Assembly: GCF_019511375.1 (NCBI RefSeq)
Contig: NZ_JAEUAO010000002.1
Location: 124,001 to 188,000, forward strand
Length of the DNA stretch: 64,000 nucleotides
Source of the DNA: Rhizobium herbae
GTDB taxonomy: Bacteria; Pseudomonadota; Alphaproteobacteria; Rhizobiales; Rhizobiaceae
Direction of reading: 5' to 3'
Numbering within the stretch: position 1 is the first letter of the stretch; every line of letters starts with the position of its first letter. The notes beneath the pieces are model-generated. The model worked only from the letters and a program-made list of their open reading frames with translations. It did no database searches and had not been told where the DNA came from. Of the stretch, positions 25,852-35,984 are shown one piece after another. The translations under genes and the position numbers were made by a program.

Positions 25852-27636
25852 CTAGCCCAGTCCGCCCATGCGCTGGTAGAAATCGTAGGCATCGGCGGTT
25901 TCCGTCTCGTCCTCGTCGCCGGCGGCCGCCTCGTCCTCGGCAGCCTGGTCGTCGGCTTCTCCGCGCTCGTCCCGCTGTTCGTCATCGGCAGGCCGCTCCT
26001 CTTCCGCCTCCAGGCTCCGCGTCTCGGCGGTCTTTGCCGGCAGATAGGGAATCATGGCGAAGGGGATGGCGTCGCGTGCAATGCCCGTTTCCGGCTGGCG
26101 GGGCATCTGGGCCTCCTGCGCGCCTTCCTGGGGGCCGGATGCATGGGCCGGACGGCGCGCCGCCTTCTCCTCTGCCGCATCCAGCAGCGCACTCCAGGTG
26201 TCGGCTTCAAGTCCGGGCGGTTCGGCCTGCTCGGCCAAGGCGCCGGTGGTCGGCGCGGTATCCGGCGGCAATTCGAGGTCGTCCTCCGTCTGAAGCTGTG
26301 CAAACAGCGTCTCGGCACTCATATCGGCTGTCTCGCCTGCCAGCGTGGCAAAAAGCGTGTCCGTGCCTGCCGATCCTTCCGGCGGCGGCAGGCCGGCATC
26401 GATCAGCGTCTGCAGGGTCTCGACCAGTGTCTCTTCCGACTGCAACGTCTCGAATTCGAATTCCGCAATTTGCCCCTCGGCTGCGGGCGCAAAGGATCGT
26501 GGCAACGGTTCTGCATGCAGCTCCCATTCACCGAGGTCGTGGCCTTTGAAACCCTCGACCTCGCCGCGGTGCGCCAGCATGTCGCCGGGTCCGGCGGTTT
26601 CCGTCTCGACCTCCGGTTCAGCGGCGGTCGCAGGAAGGGGATCAGCTGGCACCGAAGCGGTCTGCCGTGGAACGGAACCGGTTTGGGAAGCCGCAGAGTT
26701 CTCGTCTGCTGCCGGTCCCGCTGCGCTCTCCCGCTCGGCCTCTGCAATGTAGGATCGAGCGTGGGTCGGCTCTTCCGACAGCTCGATCTGACCTGTTTGC
26801 TGTGAAAGATCAAATCCCAGTTCCTGCTCCAGATCGGCTGTTGTCCGGCTATCGATGTCGCCCGTGGCAATGGCAGCCACCAGCGACAGCGCCTCCGGAT
26901 CCGCGGCGAGAAAGGCAGCGGCAGCCCGCAGCAAGGGGATCGTCTCGGAATCTGCCTTGGCGTGGGACGGTGTGCCAGCGGACGTCGTATCGCTGCCCGC
27001 CGGTACCAGGGCCTCGTCTTCGTCGCCGAAGGCTTTCTTCAGGGCTGCCTGCAGCAGGCCTGGATCGGCCCCTGTCGCCGGTGCGGCAAACTGCGGCTGC
27101 ATCGCCGGCAGCGCTGTCGGGCGACCTTGCACGATCTCCCGCGGGACGGTCCCTGTCCCCGCCGGCCTGCCCCCCGGCTGGCTCGTCGCCGGCTGCGCCG
27201 CCGGGGTGAAAAATTCGTCCAGCGCGTCGATGATCGAAGGTCCCTTCAGTGCCTCCGCGAGAATCCGGATCGACATGGCGAGATTACGCTGCCCGAGCTG
27301 CTTTTCCAGCGTCAGCCGGGCGGCCGGTGGCAGCGTATCGAGAAAGACCGCCAGCCGCCTGGTGAAGTCACGCAGGGTTTCCTGCGGCAGCGGCGGAAAA
27401 TTCAGGGCTTTTGCCAGCGTGTCCAGCAACCGGATCAATGCTTCCTTTTGCAGCGATTCGCTGCCGACGACGTGTCGGTTCAGCGTCTCCACGATCTTGA
27501 GGACGGCTTCCGACTGGCTTCCCGAAATCCTCACCGGTTCGACATGCGTGCGCTCTTTCGGCGTAGCGGTCTCCACCACGGCGGCTGCCGGCGTGAGCGC
27601 GGCGGATGTCTTGACCGTGAGAATGGGCGTCAGCAT
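25852..27636 (-). CDS. Large acidic protein, unknown function
   Basis: A 594-residue protein with no signal peptide or membrane segment. Residues 40-145 form a compact, conserved-looking helical block (SEAVLKIVETLNRHVVG to DALDEFF); the rest is low-complexity, rich in Glu, Ala, Pro and Thr, and probably disordered, ending in a short aromatic tail (YDFYQRMGGLG). The start at 27636 follows CGGAG by 8 bases. The layout (short folded head, long acidic Pro/Ala linker, conserved end peptide) recalls scaffold or hook-length-type proteins, but no motif supports a named family. It converges on rpsA, with a 32-base gap after the rpsA terminator. Confidence 0.65.
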   Translation of the reverse strand: MLTPILTVKTSAALTPAAAVVETATPKERTHVEPVRISGSQSEAVLKIVETLNRHVVGSESLQKEALIRLLDTLAKALNFPPLPQETLRDFTRRLAVFLDTLPPAARLTLEKQLGQRNLAMSIRILAEALKGPSIIDALDEFFTPAAQPATSQPGGRPAGTGTVPREIVQGRPTALPAMQPQFAAPATGADPGLLQAALKKAFGDEDEALVPAGSDTTSAGTPSHAKADSETIPLLRAAAAFLAADPEALSLVAAIATGDIDSRTTADLEQELGFDLSQQTGQIELSEEPTHARSYIAEAERESAAGPAADENSAASQTGSVPRQTASVPADPLPATAAEPEVETETAGPGDMLAHRGEVEGFKGHDLGEWELHAEPLPRSFAPAAEGQIAEFEFETLQSEETLVETLQTLIDAGLPPPEGSAGTDTLFATLAGETADMSAETLFAQLQTEDDLELPPDTAPTTGALAEQAEPPGLEADTWSALLDAAEEKAARRPAHASGPQEGAQEAQMPRQPETGIARDAIPFAMIPYLPAKTAETRSLEAEEERPADDEQRDERGEADDQAAEDEAAAGDEDETETADAYDFYQRMGGLG

Positions 27637-27993
27637 CGCAATCTCCGTCAGGTTCGGGTCGAGGTCAAAAGCATCGTTCTGTTGGCGGCACACCGGCTAT
27701 CGAGCCGGATAAGTCGCATGCGGGTGTCGAGGGGGAAGGGCGCTTCATGCGCATGCCCGACGGCTCGTTCACGGCCATACCAGACTGCGGCGGCTGCTGC
27801 CAAACCACGAATGGTTGAGCATTTCAGGTTCAATGTTAGGGCAGAATGATTGACAGAATATTAACCATACTGCGCGGCGCGAGGTGCTGGAGCAGGCGGC
27901 TTGCTTTGACCTTGCTGCGTGTTGTGGGGTCGCGTACATCTCTGCCGCCGCGCGCCGTCGGTGGGGCCGCGGACTGGACCTGGGGGGAATGCG
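27637..27993. other. Divergent promoter region, no gene seen
   Basis: 357 bases between the starts of the acidic protein (minus) and nicotinamide phosphoribosyltransferase (plus). It contains an AT-richer patch around 27820-27875 with a TTGACA at 27850-27855 and TATTAA nearby, but the boxes are too close to form one promoter. No coding frame with a ribosome-binding site was found. Confidence 0.45.
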
Positions 27994-29376
27994 ATGAATG
28001 CGGCCAATCTGATCCTCAATACCGACAGCTACAAGTTCAGCCATTTCCTGCAATATCCGCCCGGCACAAGCGCAATCTCCGCCTATATCGAAGCGCGCGG
28101 CCATCAGGATCATGCCGACGTCCTGTTCTTCGGCCTGCAGATGTTCTTGAAGGAATATCTCGGCAAGCCGGTGACGCGGGCCGATATCGACGAAGCCGAG
28201 GCGATCGTCACGGCCCACGGCCTGCCGTTTAATCGCGCCGGCTGGACGCGCATCGTCGAACAGTTCGGCGGCTACCTGCCGCTGGAGATCCAGGCCCTGC
28301 CGGAAGGGACGCTCGTTCGCCGCGGCGTGCCGATGGTGCAGGTGGTCAATACCGATCCGCACTCCTTCTGGCTGACCTCCCACATCGAGACGGCGCTGTT
28401 GCGCGCCGTCTGGTATCCGTCCTCCGTCGCCAGCAATGCCCGCAAGGTCAAGCGGATCATCCGCCCGATGCTCGAAAAGACCAGCGACAATCCGGAAGCG
28501 GTGTTGCCGTCCCGGCTGCATGATTTTGGCGCCCGCGGCGTCGGCGCTTTCGAGCAGGCGGGCATCGGCGGCGCAGCCCACCTCGTCAACTTCACGGTGA
28601 CCGATACCGTAACCGGCGTGCTCTATGCCCGGCGGTACTACGGCGCCGAGATGGCCGGCTTGTCCATTCCGGCCTCCGAGCACTCGACCATGACCGCCTG
28701 GGGTATCGGCCGCGAGGCGGATGCCTATGCCAACATGATCGACCGCTTTGCCGGTGGCGGCATGGTGGCGGTTGTCTCCGACAGCTACGATATCAATTAC
28801 GCGGTCTCGGAAATCTGGGGCGAGCAGCTGCGCGAGAAGGTCAGGGCCAGCGGCGGCACGGTGGTCGTCCGGCCCGACAGTGGCGACCCCATTGAAACGC
28901 CGGTCCATGTCATCAAGCAACTGGACTATCATTTTGGTTCGACGCTGAACGCCAAGGGCTACAAGGTCCTCGACAAGTCTGTGCGCGTGATCCAGGGCGA
29001 CGGTGTTTCCATTGCCGATATCGGTCAGATCCTCGGGCGGCTGGAAGCCTTCGGTTTCTCGGCTGAGAACATCGCCTTCGGAATGGGTGGCGGCCTGCTG
29101 CAGAAGGTCAGCCGCGACACCTATTCCTTCGCCATGAAGACCAATGCGCGGCTGGACGATGCCGGCAGATGGCACGATGTCTATAAGCGTCCGGCGACCA
29201 TGAACGTCAAGGCCTCCAAGGCCGGCCGCCAGGCGGTGGTCAGCGGTCCGGGCGGTCTGGAGGCGGCGCGCCTCGATGAACTCAAGGGTCGACGCAACCA
29301 TCTGGAGCCGGTCTGGAAGGATGGCGAGCTTCTGAGGGACTGGAGCTTCGCGGAAATTCGCGAGCGCGCCAAATAG
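27994..29376 (+). CDS. nadV: Nicotinamide phosphoribosyltransferase (NadV/NAMPT type)
   Basis: A 460-residue type II phosphoribosyltransferase that joins nicotinamide and PRPP to give NMN. The N-terminal NTDSYKFSHFLQYP, the LHDFGARGVGAFEQAG helix, the PRPP-site block VVVRPDSGDP and the GMGGGLLQKVSRDTYSFAMK segment match NAMPT rather than the shorter nicotinate enzymes. The ATG at 27994 follows GGGGGA. No NMN adenylyltransferase or NAD repressor lies alongside. It probably lets the cell salvage nicotinamide without deamidation. The small gene at 29437 follows by 60 bases and may be co-transcribed. Confidence 0.92.
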   Translation: MNAANLILNTDSYKFSHFLQYPPGTSAISAYIEARGHQDHADVLFFGLQMFLKEYLGKPVTRADIDEAEAIVTAHGLPFNRAGWTRIVEQFGGYLPLEIQALPEGTLVRRGVPMVQVVNTDPHSFWLTSHIETALLRAVWYPSSVASNARKVKRIIRPMLEKTSDNPEAVLPSRLHDFGARGVGAFEQAGIGGAAHLVNFTVTDTVTGVLYARRYYGAEMAGLSIPASEHSTMTAWGIGREADAYANMIDRFAGGGMVAVVSDSYDINYAVSEIWGEQLREKVRASGGTVVVRPDSGDPIETPVHVIKQLDYHFGSTLNAKGYKVLDKSVRVIQGDGVSIADIGQILGRLEAFGFSAENIAFGMGGGLLQKVSRDTYSFAMKTNARLDDAGRWHDVYKRPATMNVKASKAGRQAVVSGPGGLEAARLDELKGRRNHLEPVWKDGELLRDWSFAEIRERAK

Positions 29377-29436
29377 ACGCTTGCAGCATCGGCGCTCTCG
29401 TCCCATCCTTGCGCCGATTTATACGGGAGCCTTGAG

Positions 29437-29769
29437 ATGACTGTCCGTCCGCCCCAATCCCTGTCGCCGTCCTTCACGCGAGATTCCGGCCTCAATCTCC
29501 TGGAATACGAGCTGATGTCCGAACGGGCCGATGCGCTCGGGCGGCACGGCCTGAAGGTGGAAAAGGCGATCGCGGCCCTCAGCGTGCTTGGGGATGCGGC
29601 AACGACGCCGGACAGGCGAGAGCAGTTGCTGAACGATGCGGCCGATGCCGTCTGGGCGTTCTTCATCCAGCGCGAGATCTGCGGTCTGCGCTCGAACCGA
29701 GATGCCGTCCAGCGCTACGGAATCCCCAAGGAAGTGATGGCGCGGCTCGGGATCATTCGCAAGGCCTGA
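29437..29769 (+). CDS. DUF6665-like small cytoplasmic protein
   Basis: A 110-residue soluble, mostly helical protein without signal or membrane segments. The core [27 protein letters not shown] and the C-terminal REICGLRSNRDAVQRYGIP are typical of a conserved short rhizobial family that I recall as DUF6665; the assignment is from memory. It follows the NAMPT gene by 60 bases on the same strand, so a link to nicotinamide metabolism is possible but unproven. Confidence 0.65.
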   Translation: MTVRPPQSLSPSFTRDSGLNLLEYELMSERADALGRHGLKVEKAIAALSVLGDAATTPDRREQLLNDAADAVWAFFIQREICGLRSNRDAVQRYGIPKEVMARLGIIRKA

Positions 29770-29812
29770 TCAGGCGGGCCTCCTGCCTTCGCACGGTCTT
29801 CGATCGGCGGCA

Positions 29813-30439
29813 TCAGCTATGCGCGAAAATGTCGGTTTCGTCCCAGCCGAGGAGGTCGAGCTTGGCGCGCGTCGGCAGGAAGGCGAAGCAGGCGTCGGCA
29901 TGATCCATCCGGCCATCGCGGATCAGCCGTGCCGTCAGCTTGTCGCGCAGCGCATGCAGGTGCAGCACGTCGGAGGCGGCATATTCCAGCTGCGCCGGTG
30001 TCAGCGTCTCGGCCGCCCAGTCGGAGGACTGCTGCTGCTTGGAGATATCGACCTCGAGCAGTTCCTTGAGATTGTCTTTCAGGCCGTGGCGGTCGGTATA
30101 GGTCCGCGTCAGGCGGGAGGCGATCTTAGTGCAGAACACCGGCGTCGTCGTGACGCCAAAGGTGTGGAACAGCACCGCGATGTCGAAACGGCCGAAATGG
30201 AAGATCTTCTGGCGGGCCGGGTCTTCCAGCATGGCCACGAGGTTTGGCGCCTCTCTCTGGCCGCTGGCGATCTGGATCACGTCGGCGGTGCCGTCGCCCG
30301 GCGAAAGCTGCACGACGCACAGCCGGTCGCGGCGCGGAATGAGGCCGAGCGTTTCGGTATCGATGGCTATCGCGCCCTTGTAGCGGGCCGCGTCGTCGGC
30401 CGAGATGTCACCTGCGTGAAGCCGTATTGTATTTGCCAT
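29813..30439 (-). CDS. RNase D-like 3'-5' exonuclease
   Basis: A 208-residue DEDDy-type nuclease. Motif I is IDTETLGL (Asp27, Glu29), motif II FHFGRFDIAVLF and motif III YAASDVLHL with the catalytic tyrosine. The C-terminal HRDC domains of full RNase D (about 370 residues) are absent, so this is the short form common in alphaproteobacteria, likely for tRNA or other small RNA 3' ends. The start at 30439 has GGGGA 7 bases upstream. Convergent with the DUF6665-like gene. Confidence 0.9.
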   Translation of the reverse strand: MANTIRLHAGDISADDAARYKGAIAIDTETLGLIPRRDRLCVVQLSPGDGTADVIQIASGQREAPNLVAMLEDPARQKIFHFGRFDIAVLFHTFGVTTTPVFCTKIASRLTRTYTDRHGLKDNLKELLEVDISKQQQSSDWAAETLTPAQLEYAASDVLHLHALRDKLTARLIRDGRMDHADACFAFLPTRAKLDLLGWDETDIFAHS

Positions 30440-30579
30440 TTCAATCCCCACATCAGCCGGACAGGGTGTCGCGCGTCGTCCAAGTTGTTGGCCTATAGCG
30501 CAACTTCTCTGAAAGCGATACCTTCTCCTTCTGCCGTGACAGCCGGATAGCCGTTGCCGGCCCCAAATGCGATCATCTC

Positions 30580-30891
30580 ATGAAAGCGCTTCGAACCGTC
30601 ACCTTTTCTCTCGTGCTGTGGGCAGCTTCGATGCCGTTCGGTGCGACCGTGTCGGCTGATCCGTTCCGGCAGCCGGTGCAGGCCTATACGGATCTCCCGG
30701 GCGTCAAGACGCCTGAGGCCGTGGAGCAGGAAAACGCGGTGAGTTGCCAGCAGGTGCGCATACGGCGCAGCCCCGGCCTCAACTCGGGCTATGCGACCGC
30801 TAATTTCTGCCGGCGCGGCAATGGACCGGTCTTCCAGTCCGGCCGGCTGCCGCCGTCGATCATACGGCAATTGCGCGGCTTCACCTACTGA
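30580..30891 (+). CDS. Small exported protein, unknown function
   Basis: A 103-residue protein with a signal peptide (about 1-26, TFSLVLWAASMPFGATVSA) and a mature part of about 77 residues with two cysteines (in AVSCQQVRI and ANFCRRGNG) that may pair. It contains a basic VRIRRSPGL stretch. I do not recognise it. It lies 92 bases ahead of the dehydrogenase gene on the same strand. Confidence 0.6.
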   Translation: MKALRTVTFSLVLWAASMPFGATVSADPFRQPVQAYTDLPGVKTPEAVEQENAVSCQQVRIRRSPGLNSGYATANFCRRGNGPVFQSGRLPPSIIRQLRGFTY

Positions 30892-30983
30892 CCGTCGGCG
30901 CGCTTGCAAATTGCCGGGGCGACAATACAACTTGCTGCATCGAGGCTTGCCGGCCTTTCCGGGGCTGGCCTGGGAGAGACATC

Positions 30984-32015
30984 ATGGCTGAACCGCACCG
31001 ACCCCTGGTCATCTGCGCGCCGGAGCCGCGCACGCTCGACCTGATCTTCACGCCGCAGGCTCTGGCACGGCTCAAGGCGAAATACCGGATCGTCGAGGCC
31101 GATCAGGAGAACATCGCCGGTCTGGGTGACGATGTGCTCGGGGAATGCCGCTACATCATCGGCCAGCCGCCGCTCAGCCCCGAAACGCTTGCGCGCCTCG
31201 CTGCGCTGCGCTGCATCCTCAACGTCGAAAGCAACCTGATCAACAACATGCCTTATGAGGTTCTGTTCGCCCGCGGCATTCATGTGGTGACGACCGGCCA
31301 GGTCTTTGCCGAGCCGGTTGCGGAACTCGGCCTTGCCATGGCGCTGAACATCGCCCGCGGCATCGTCGATGCGGATGTCGATTTCCGGGAGGGCAGGGAA
31401 CTCTGGGGCGGCGAGGGCAACGCCAGGGCGCGGCTTCTCTCCGGTGCCGCCGTCGGCATTATCGGCTTCGGCGATCTCGGCAAGGCTCTGAACCGGGTCC
31501 TAGGCGGCTTCCGCACTAAGACCCGCGTCTACGATCCGTGGATGCCGGCCTCGATCCTGATCGACCACGGCGTCCAGCCGTCGAGCCTTAAGGAGGTGCT
31601 GAGCGAAAGCGACTTCGTCTTCGTCGTTGCGGCCGCCACCAGCGAGAACCAGCATTTCCTCGGTGCCGACGCCTTTGCCAGCATGCGGCCCGGCGCCGCC
31701 TTCATCCTGCTCAGCCGTGCCAATGTGGTGGATTTCGATGCGCTGATGGCGGCGGTGGCAAGCGGCCATATCGTTGCGGCAAGCGATGTCTTTCCGGAGG
31801 AGCCTTTACCGCTCGACCATCCCGTTCGAAATCTCAAGGGTTTCCTGCGTTCCGCCCACCGGGCCGGCGCGCTCGACAGTGCCTTCAAGAAAATGGGCGA
31901 TATGGTACTGGAGGACATGGACCTGATGGACCGCAGCCTGCCGCCGATGCGCTGCAAGCGGGCGGAGCGCGAGACGGTGTCGCGCATGCGCTCCAAACCT
32001 GTCACCGTCAACTGA
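30984..32015 (+). CDS. D-isomer specific 2-hydroxyacid dehydrogenase
   Basis: A 343-residue NAD(P)-dependent oxidoreductase. The Rossmann motif is GIIGFGDLGKAL; the catalytic residues are the arginine in LLSRANVVD, the glutamate in VFPEEPLP and the histidine in RSAHRAGA, all present. The usual TGxxxxxVAE block reads TTGQVFAEPVAELGL. The chain is somewhat longer at the C-terminus than glyoxylate or phosphoglycerate reductases. The substrate cannot be read from sequence and no metabolic neighbour helps. A GGGAGA site overlaps the start region. Confidence 0.88.
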   Translation: MAEPHRPLVICAPEPRTLDLIFTPQALARLKAKYRIVEADQENIAGLGDDVLGECRYIIGQPPLSPETLARLAALRCILNVESNLINNMPYEVLFARGIHVVTTGQVFAEPVAELGLAMALNIARGIVDADVDFREGRELWGGEGNARARLLSGAAVGIIGFGDLGKALNRVLGGFRTKTRVYDPWMPASILIDHGVQPSSLKEVLSESDFVFVVAAATSENQHFLGADAFASMRPGAAFILLSRANVVDFDALMAAVASGHIVAASDVFPEEPLPLDHPVRNLKGFLRSAHRAGALDSAFKKMGDMVLEDMDLMDRSLPPMRCKRAERETVSRMRSKPVTVN

Positions 32016-32190
32016 GATTGGCGGCCGGCGGGTGGTTTTATAACTCAACCGTACTTTCAAAGAACAGACGGCATAGGCCCTCCCTTGCGAAGGACGAGTC
32101 TACCGCAGTTGGGTAAAGCGGGGAAATTGAGCGGGCAAGGAGGCGGGCATGCGGTGATCAATACGGCAGTGCTTGGCTGACCGCCGATTG

Positions 32191-32303
32191 GCCCCTCATC
32201 CGGCCTGCCGGCCACCTTCTCCCCGCAAACGGGGAGAAGGGACAAGCGGCGACCTCCGTCGTCCCCTCTCCCTGCTTGCGGGGAGAGGGCCAGGGTGAGG
32301 GGC
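32191..32303. repeat. Compound palindromic intergenic element (type B)
   Basis: Two arms in inverted order: GCCCCTCATCCGGCC at the left end mirrors GGCCAGGGTGAGGGGC at the right end. Each arm contains its own hairpin (CTTCTCCCC/GGGGAGAAG and CCCTCTCCC/GGGGAGAGGG). It fills most of the gap 32016-32326 between the dehydrogenase and the next minus-strand gene. It resembles the rhizobial intergenic mosaic class; a diverged relative lies at 38097-38232. Confidence 0.8.
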
Positions 32304-32326
32304 AAAGCGAGGAGTGCCGGAGGCCG

Positions 32327-32539
32327 TCAGGCGCACACGCCGGCGACCCGGCGCATCGCTTCGAGAATGGAACCCTTGGTGGCGTGGCCCGTCTTGTAGA
32401 GGCCGAGAATGACGGTGGCGGCGTCGCGGCCATCGTCGCTGTCGAGCGTCGTGCGCGTTTCCGCGCACCATTCCTCCAGCGCGCCGCAGACGACTTCGAT
32501 TTCATTCTGGTTCAGGGCCAGGTCCGACAGAAACGACAC
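32327..32539 (-). CDS. Small conserved-looking protein, unknown function
   Basis: A 70-residue soluble protein beginning at GTG 32539, which follows AAAGG by 9 bases; the ATG at 32605 has no site and would add an unlikely basic leader. The sequence is regular and helical (LALNQNEIEVVCGALEEWCAE, then DAATVILGLYKTG and ILEAMRRVAGVCA) with three cysteines. No family recognised. Confidence 0.6.
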   Translation of the reverse strand: MSFLSDLALNQNEIEVVCGALEEWCAETRTTLDSDDGRDAATVILGLYKTGHATKGSILEAMRRVAGVCA

Positions 32540-32671
32540 TGCTTTTACCTTTCGGAACACACCCGGTTTGGATGGACAGTGTAGAGCCATTCGATACGGT
32601 GGCAATTCCCAGATTTAAGGGGTTTCGGGCCTGGCAATCGAACGAGGAACCGGGCCGGGCAGCCTTTGAGT

Positions 32672-32857
32672 TCATTCCGCGACGGCGGATGCCTCCAGCA
32701 GCGACGCGACGATGGCCATCGCCAGAAGCTTTCCCTTGGCCCGGATCGCCTTTTTGTCCAGGTCGCGAGCCGAGAGCGCGAGGTCCATGCCCTCGCGCAT
32801 CAGAATTTGTTGCGCCCGGTAAACTGCCCAGTTTTCGACGTCGTCGCGCTTCCGCAT
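32672..32857 (-). CDS. Small protein, unknown function
   Basis: A 61-residue charged helical protein (DDVENWAVYRAQQILMREGMD, then LDKKAIRAKGKLLAMAIVASLLE). A GGGGG tract lies 7-11 bases ahead of the ATG. No signal peptide; the C-terminal helix is amphipathic. No family recognised. Coding status is inferred from the ribosome-binding site and balanced composition. Confidence 0.5.
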   Translation of the reverse strand: MRKRDDVENWAVYRAQQILMREGMDLALSARDLDKKAIRAKGKLLAMAIVASLLEASAVAE

Positions 32858-33025
32858 TGCGCTTGCCCCCAGCTAAATCATTTAGCGTTGCCGCCCCCCG
32901 CTCCCAATCCGGCCTGGACGCAGGCACATAAGGCGAATCATCTGAGCACGTGAACAGGATGCGACATTTCCGCTAAAGCGAAAGCACAACTTTTCGGCGA
33001 TGATTATTTGGGGTGTCCCGTCGCT

Positions 33026-35167
<2,142 letters not shown>

Positions 35168-35216
35168 GGGAGTGCCTCCGTTGACGTGAGATAGTGCGGC
35201 CAAGGGCTCGGTCCAC

Positions 35217-35338
35217 TCTCCCCCCTTGAGGGGGAGATGTCGGTGAAACCGACAGAGGGGGGTGAACCGTCGGCCTGTGCGCATGCCGCGTTACCCCCCT
35301 CTGCCCCGTTCGGGGCATCTCCCCCTCAAGGGGGGAGA
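35217..35338. repeat. Compound palindromic element type A, copy 1
   Basis: Two inverted arms (35217-35263 and 35293-35338), each with the pattern ACCCCCCTCTG, a variable small stem, CATCTCCCCCTC, AAGGGGGGAGA. The variable stems differ but keep pairing (GTCGG/CCGAC in one arm, GCCCC/GGGGC in the other). It lies 49 bases ahead of scpA. Other copies: 43041-43210, 62076-62240 and a half copy at 38280-38313. Confidence 0.9.
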
Positions 35339-35777
35339 TCAGACCGAGGCCTGCCGCAACGGCCTTCAGCCACGCGCGAGACACTCGCCGTGGTTTTGCT
35401 GCAATGAAACTCGGACGGGGCGCCGGAAGCTGCCTCGAGAGAGTAGAATAGGTGACACCTTCCGGCGCCCCGTTCGGCGGTTTCTGCCCGCAAACTCGTT
35501 CCGCTACGGCCTCTCGGCCCTCTGTGCGATTGCACGCCCGCAGCAGCAACAGCCTGCGGAGGGGAACCTTCTCGCGAACCCCGATTCCGAGGACTTCCGT
35601 CCTTTCCCCGAACCCGGCGCCGGTCCCGCTCGCTGCCACGGCTGGCAGCGTATCCGACGGCGGGACGCATCCAATATGCCATCGTCGGGCCAGACGGGGA
35701 AAATCCGATGCGATAAATGTCATCAATGCTCCGGCTCCCGACGGCTCGTTTCCATGTGGTTCTCTGCGTCCGCGAAA
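35339..35777. other. Unexplained 440-base segment between repeats
   Basis: It lies between the type A and type C elements. A minus-strand frame starting at ATG 35723 (GGAG 6 bases upstream) reads a basic, Arg-rich peptide that then runs on through the type A element to 35157, which makes it an unlikely protein. Plus-strand frames are no better. There is no terminator or promoter that I can defend. It may be a diverged or repeated non-coding sequence. Confidence 0.4.
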
Positions 35778-35955
35778 CCCCCTCACTTGCAATTTCTAAC
35801 ACTTAGCCAAAGCTAAGATGTTGAAATTGCTTTCTCTCCCACGAGGGGAGAGATGAGGCACCGCGGCTGCCGCATTCTACCTCTCCCCCTGCGGGAGAGG
35901 ATATGAAATCAGCATCTTAGCGTCAGCTAAGTGCTAGATTTTATAGGTGAGGGGG
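35778..35955. repeat. MITE-like element with 43-bp terminal inverted repeats (type C)
   Basis: The left end (35778-35820) and right end (35913-35955) are inverted repeats: both begin CCCCCTCAC, share TCTA-CACTTAGC and end GCTAAGATG. Each terminal repeat contains its own small palindrome (TTAGC / GCTAA). The interior holds two further hairpins (CTCTCCC..GGGGAGAG type). It ends 30 bases before the stop of pccA. No transposase is encoded. Confidence 0.85.
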
Positions 35956-35984
35956 CGTGTTCGTCCCCGGAGGCGCGATAACCA

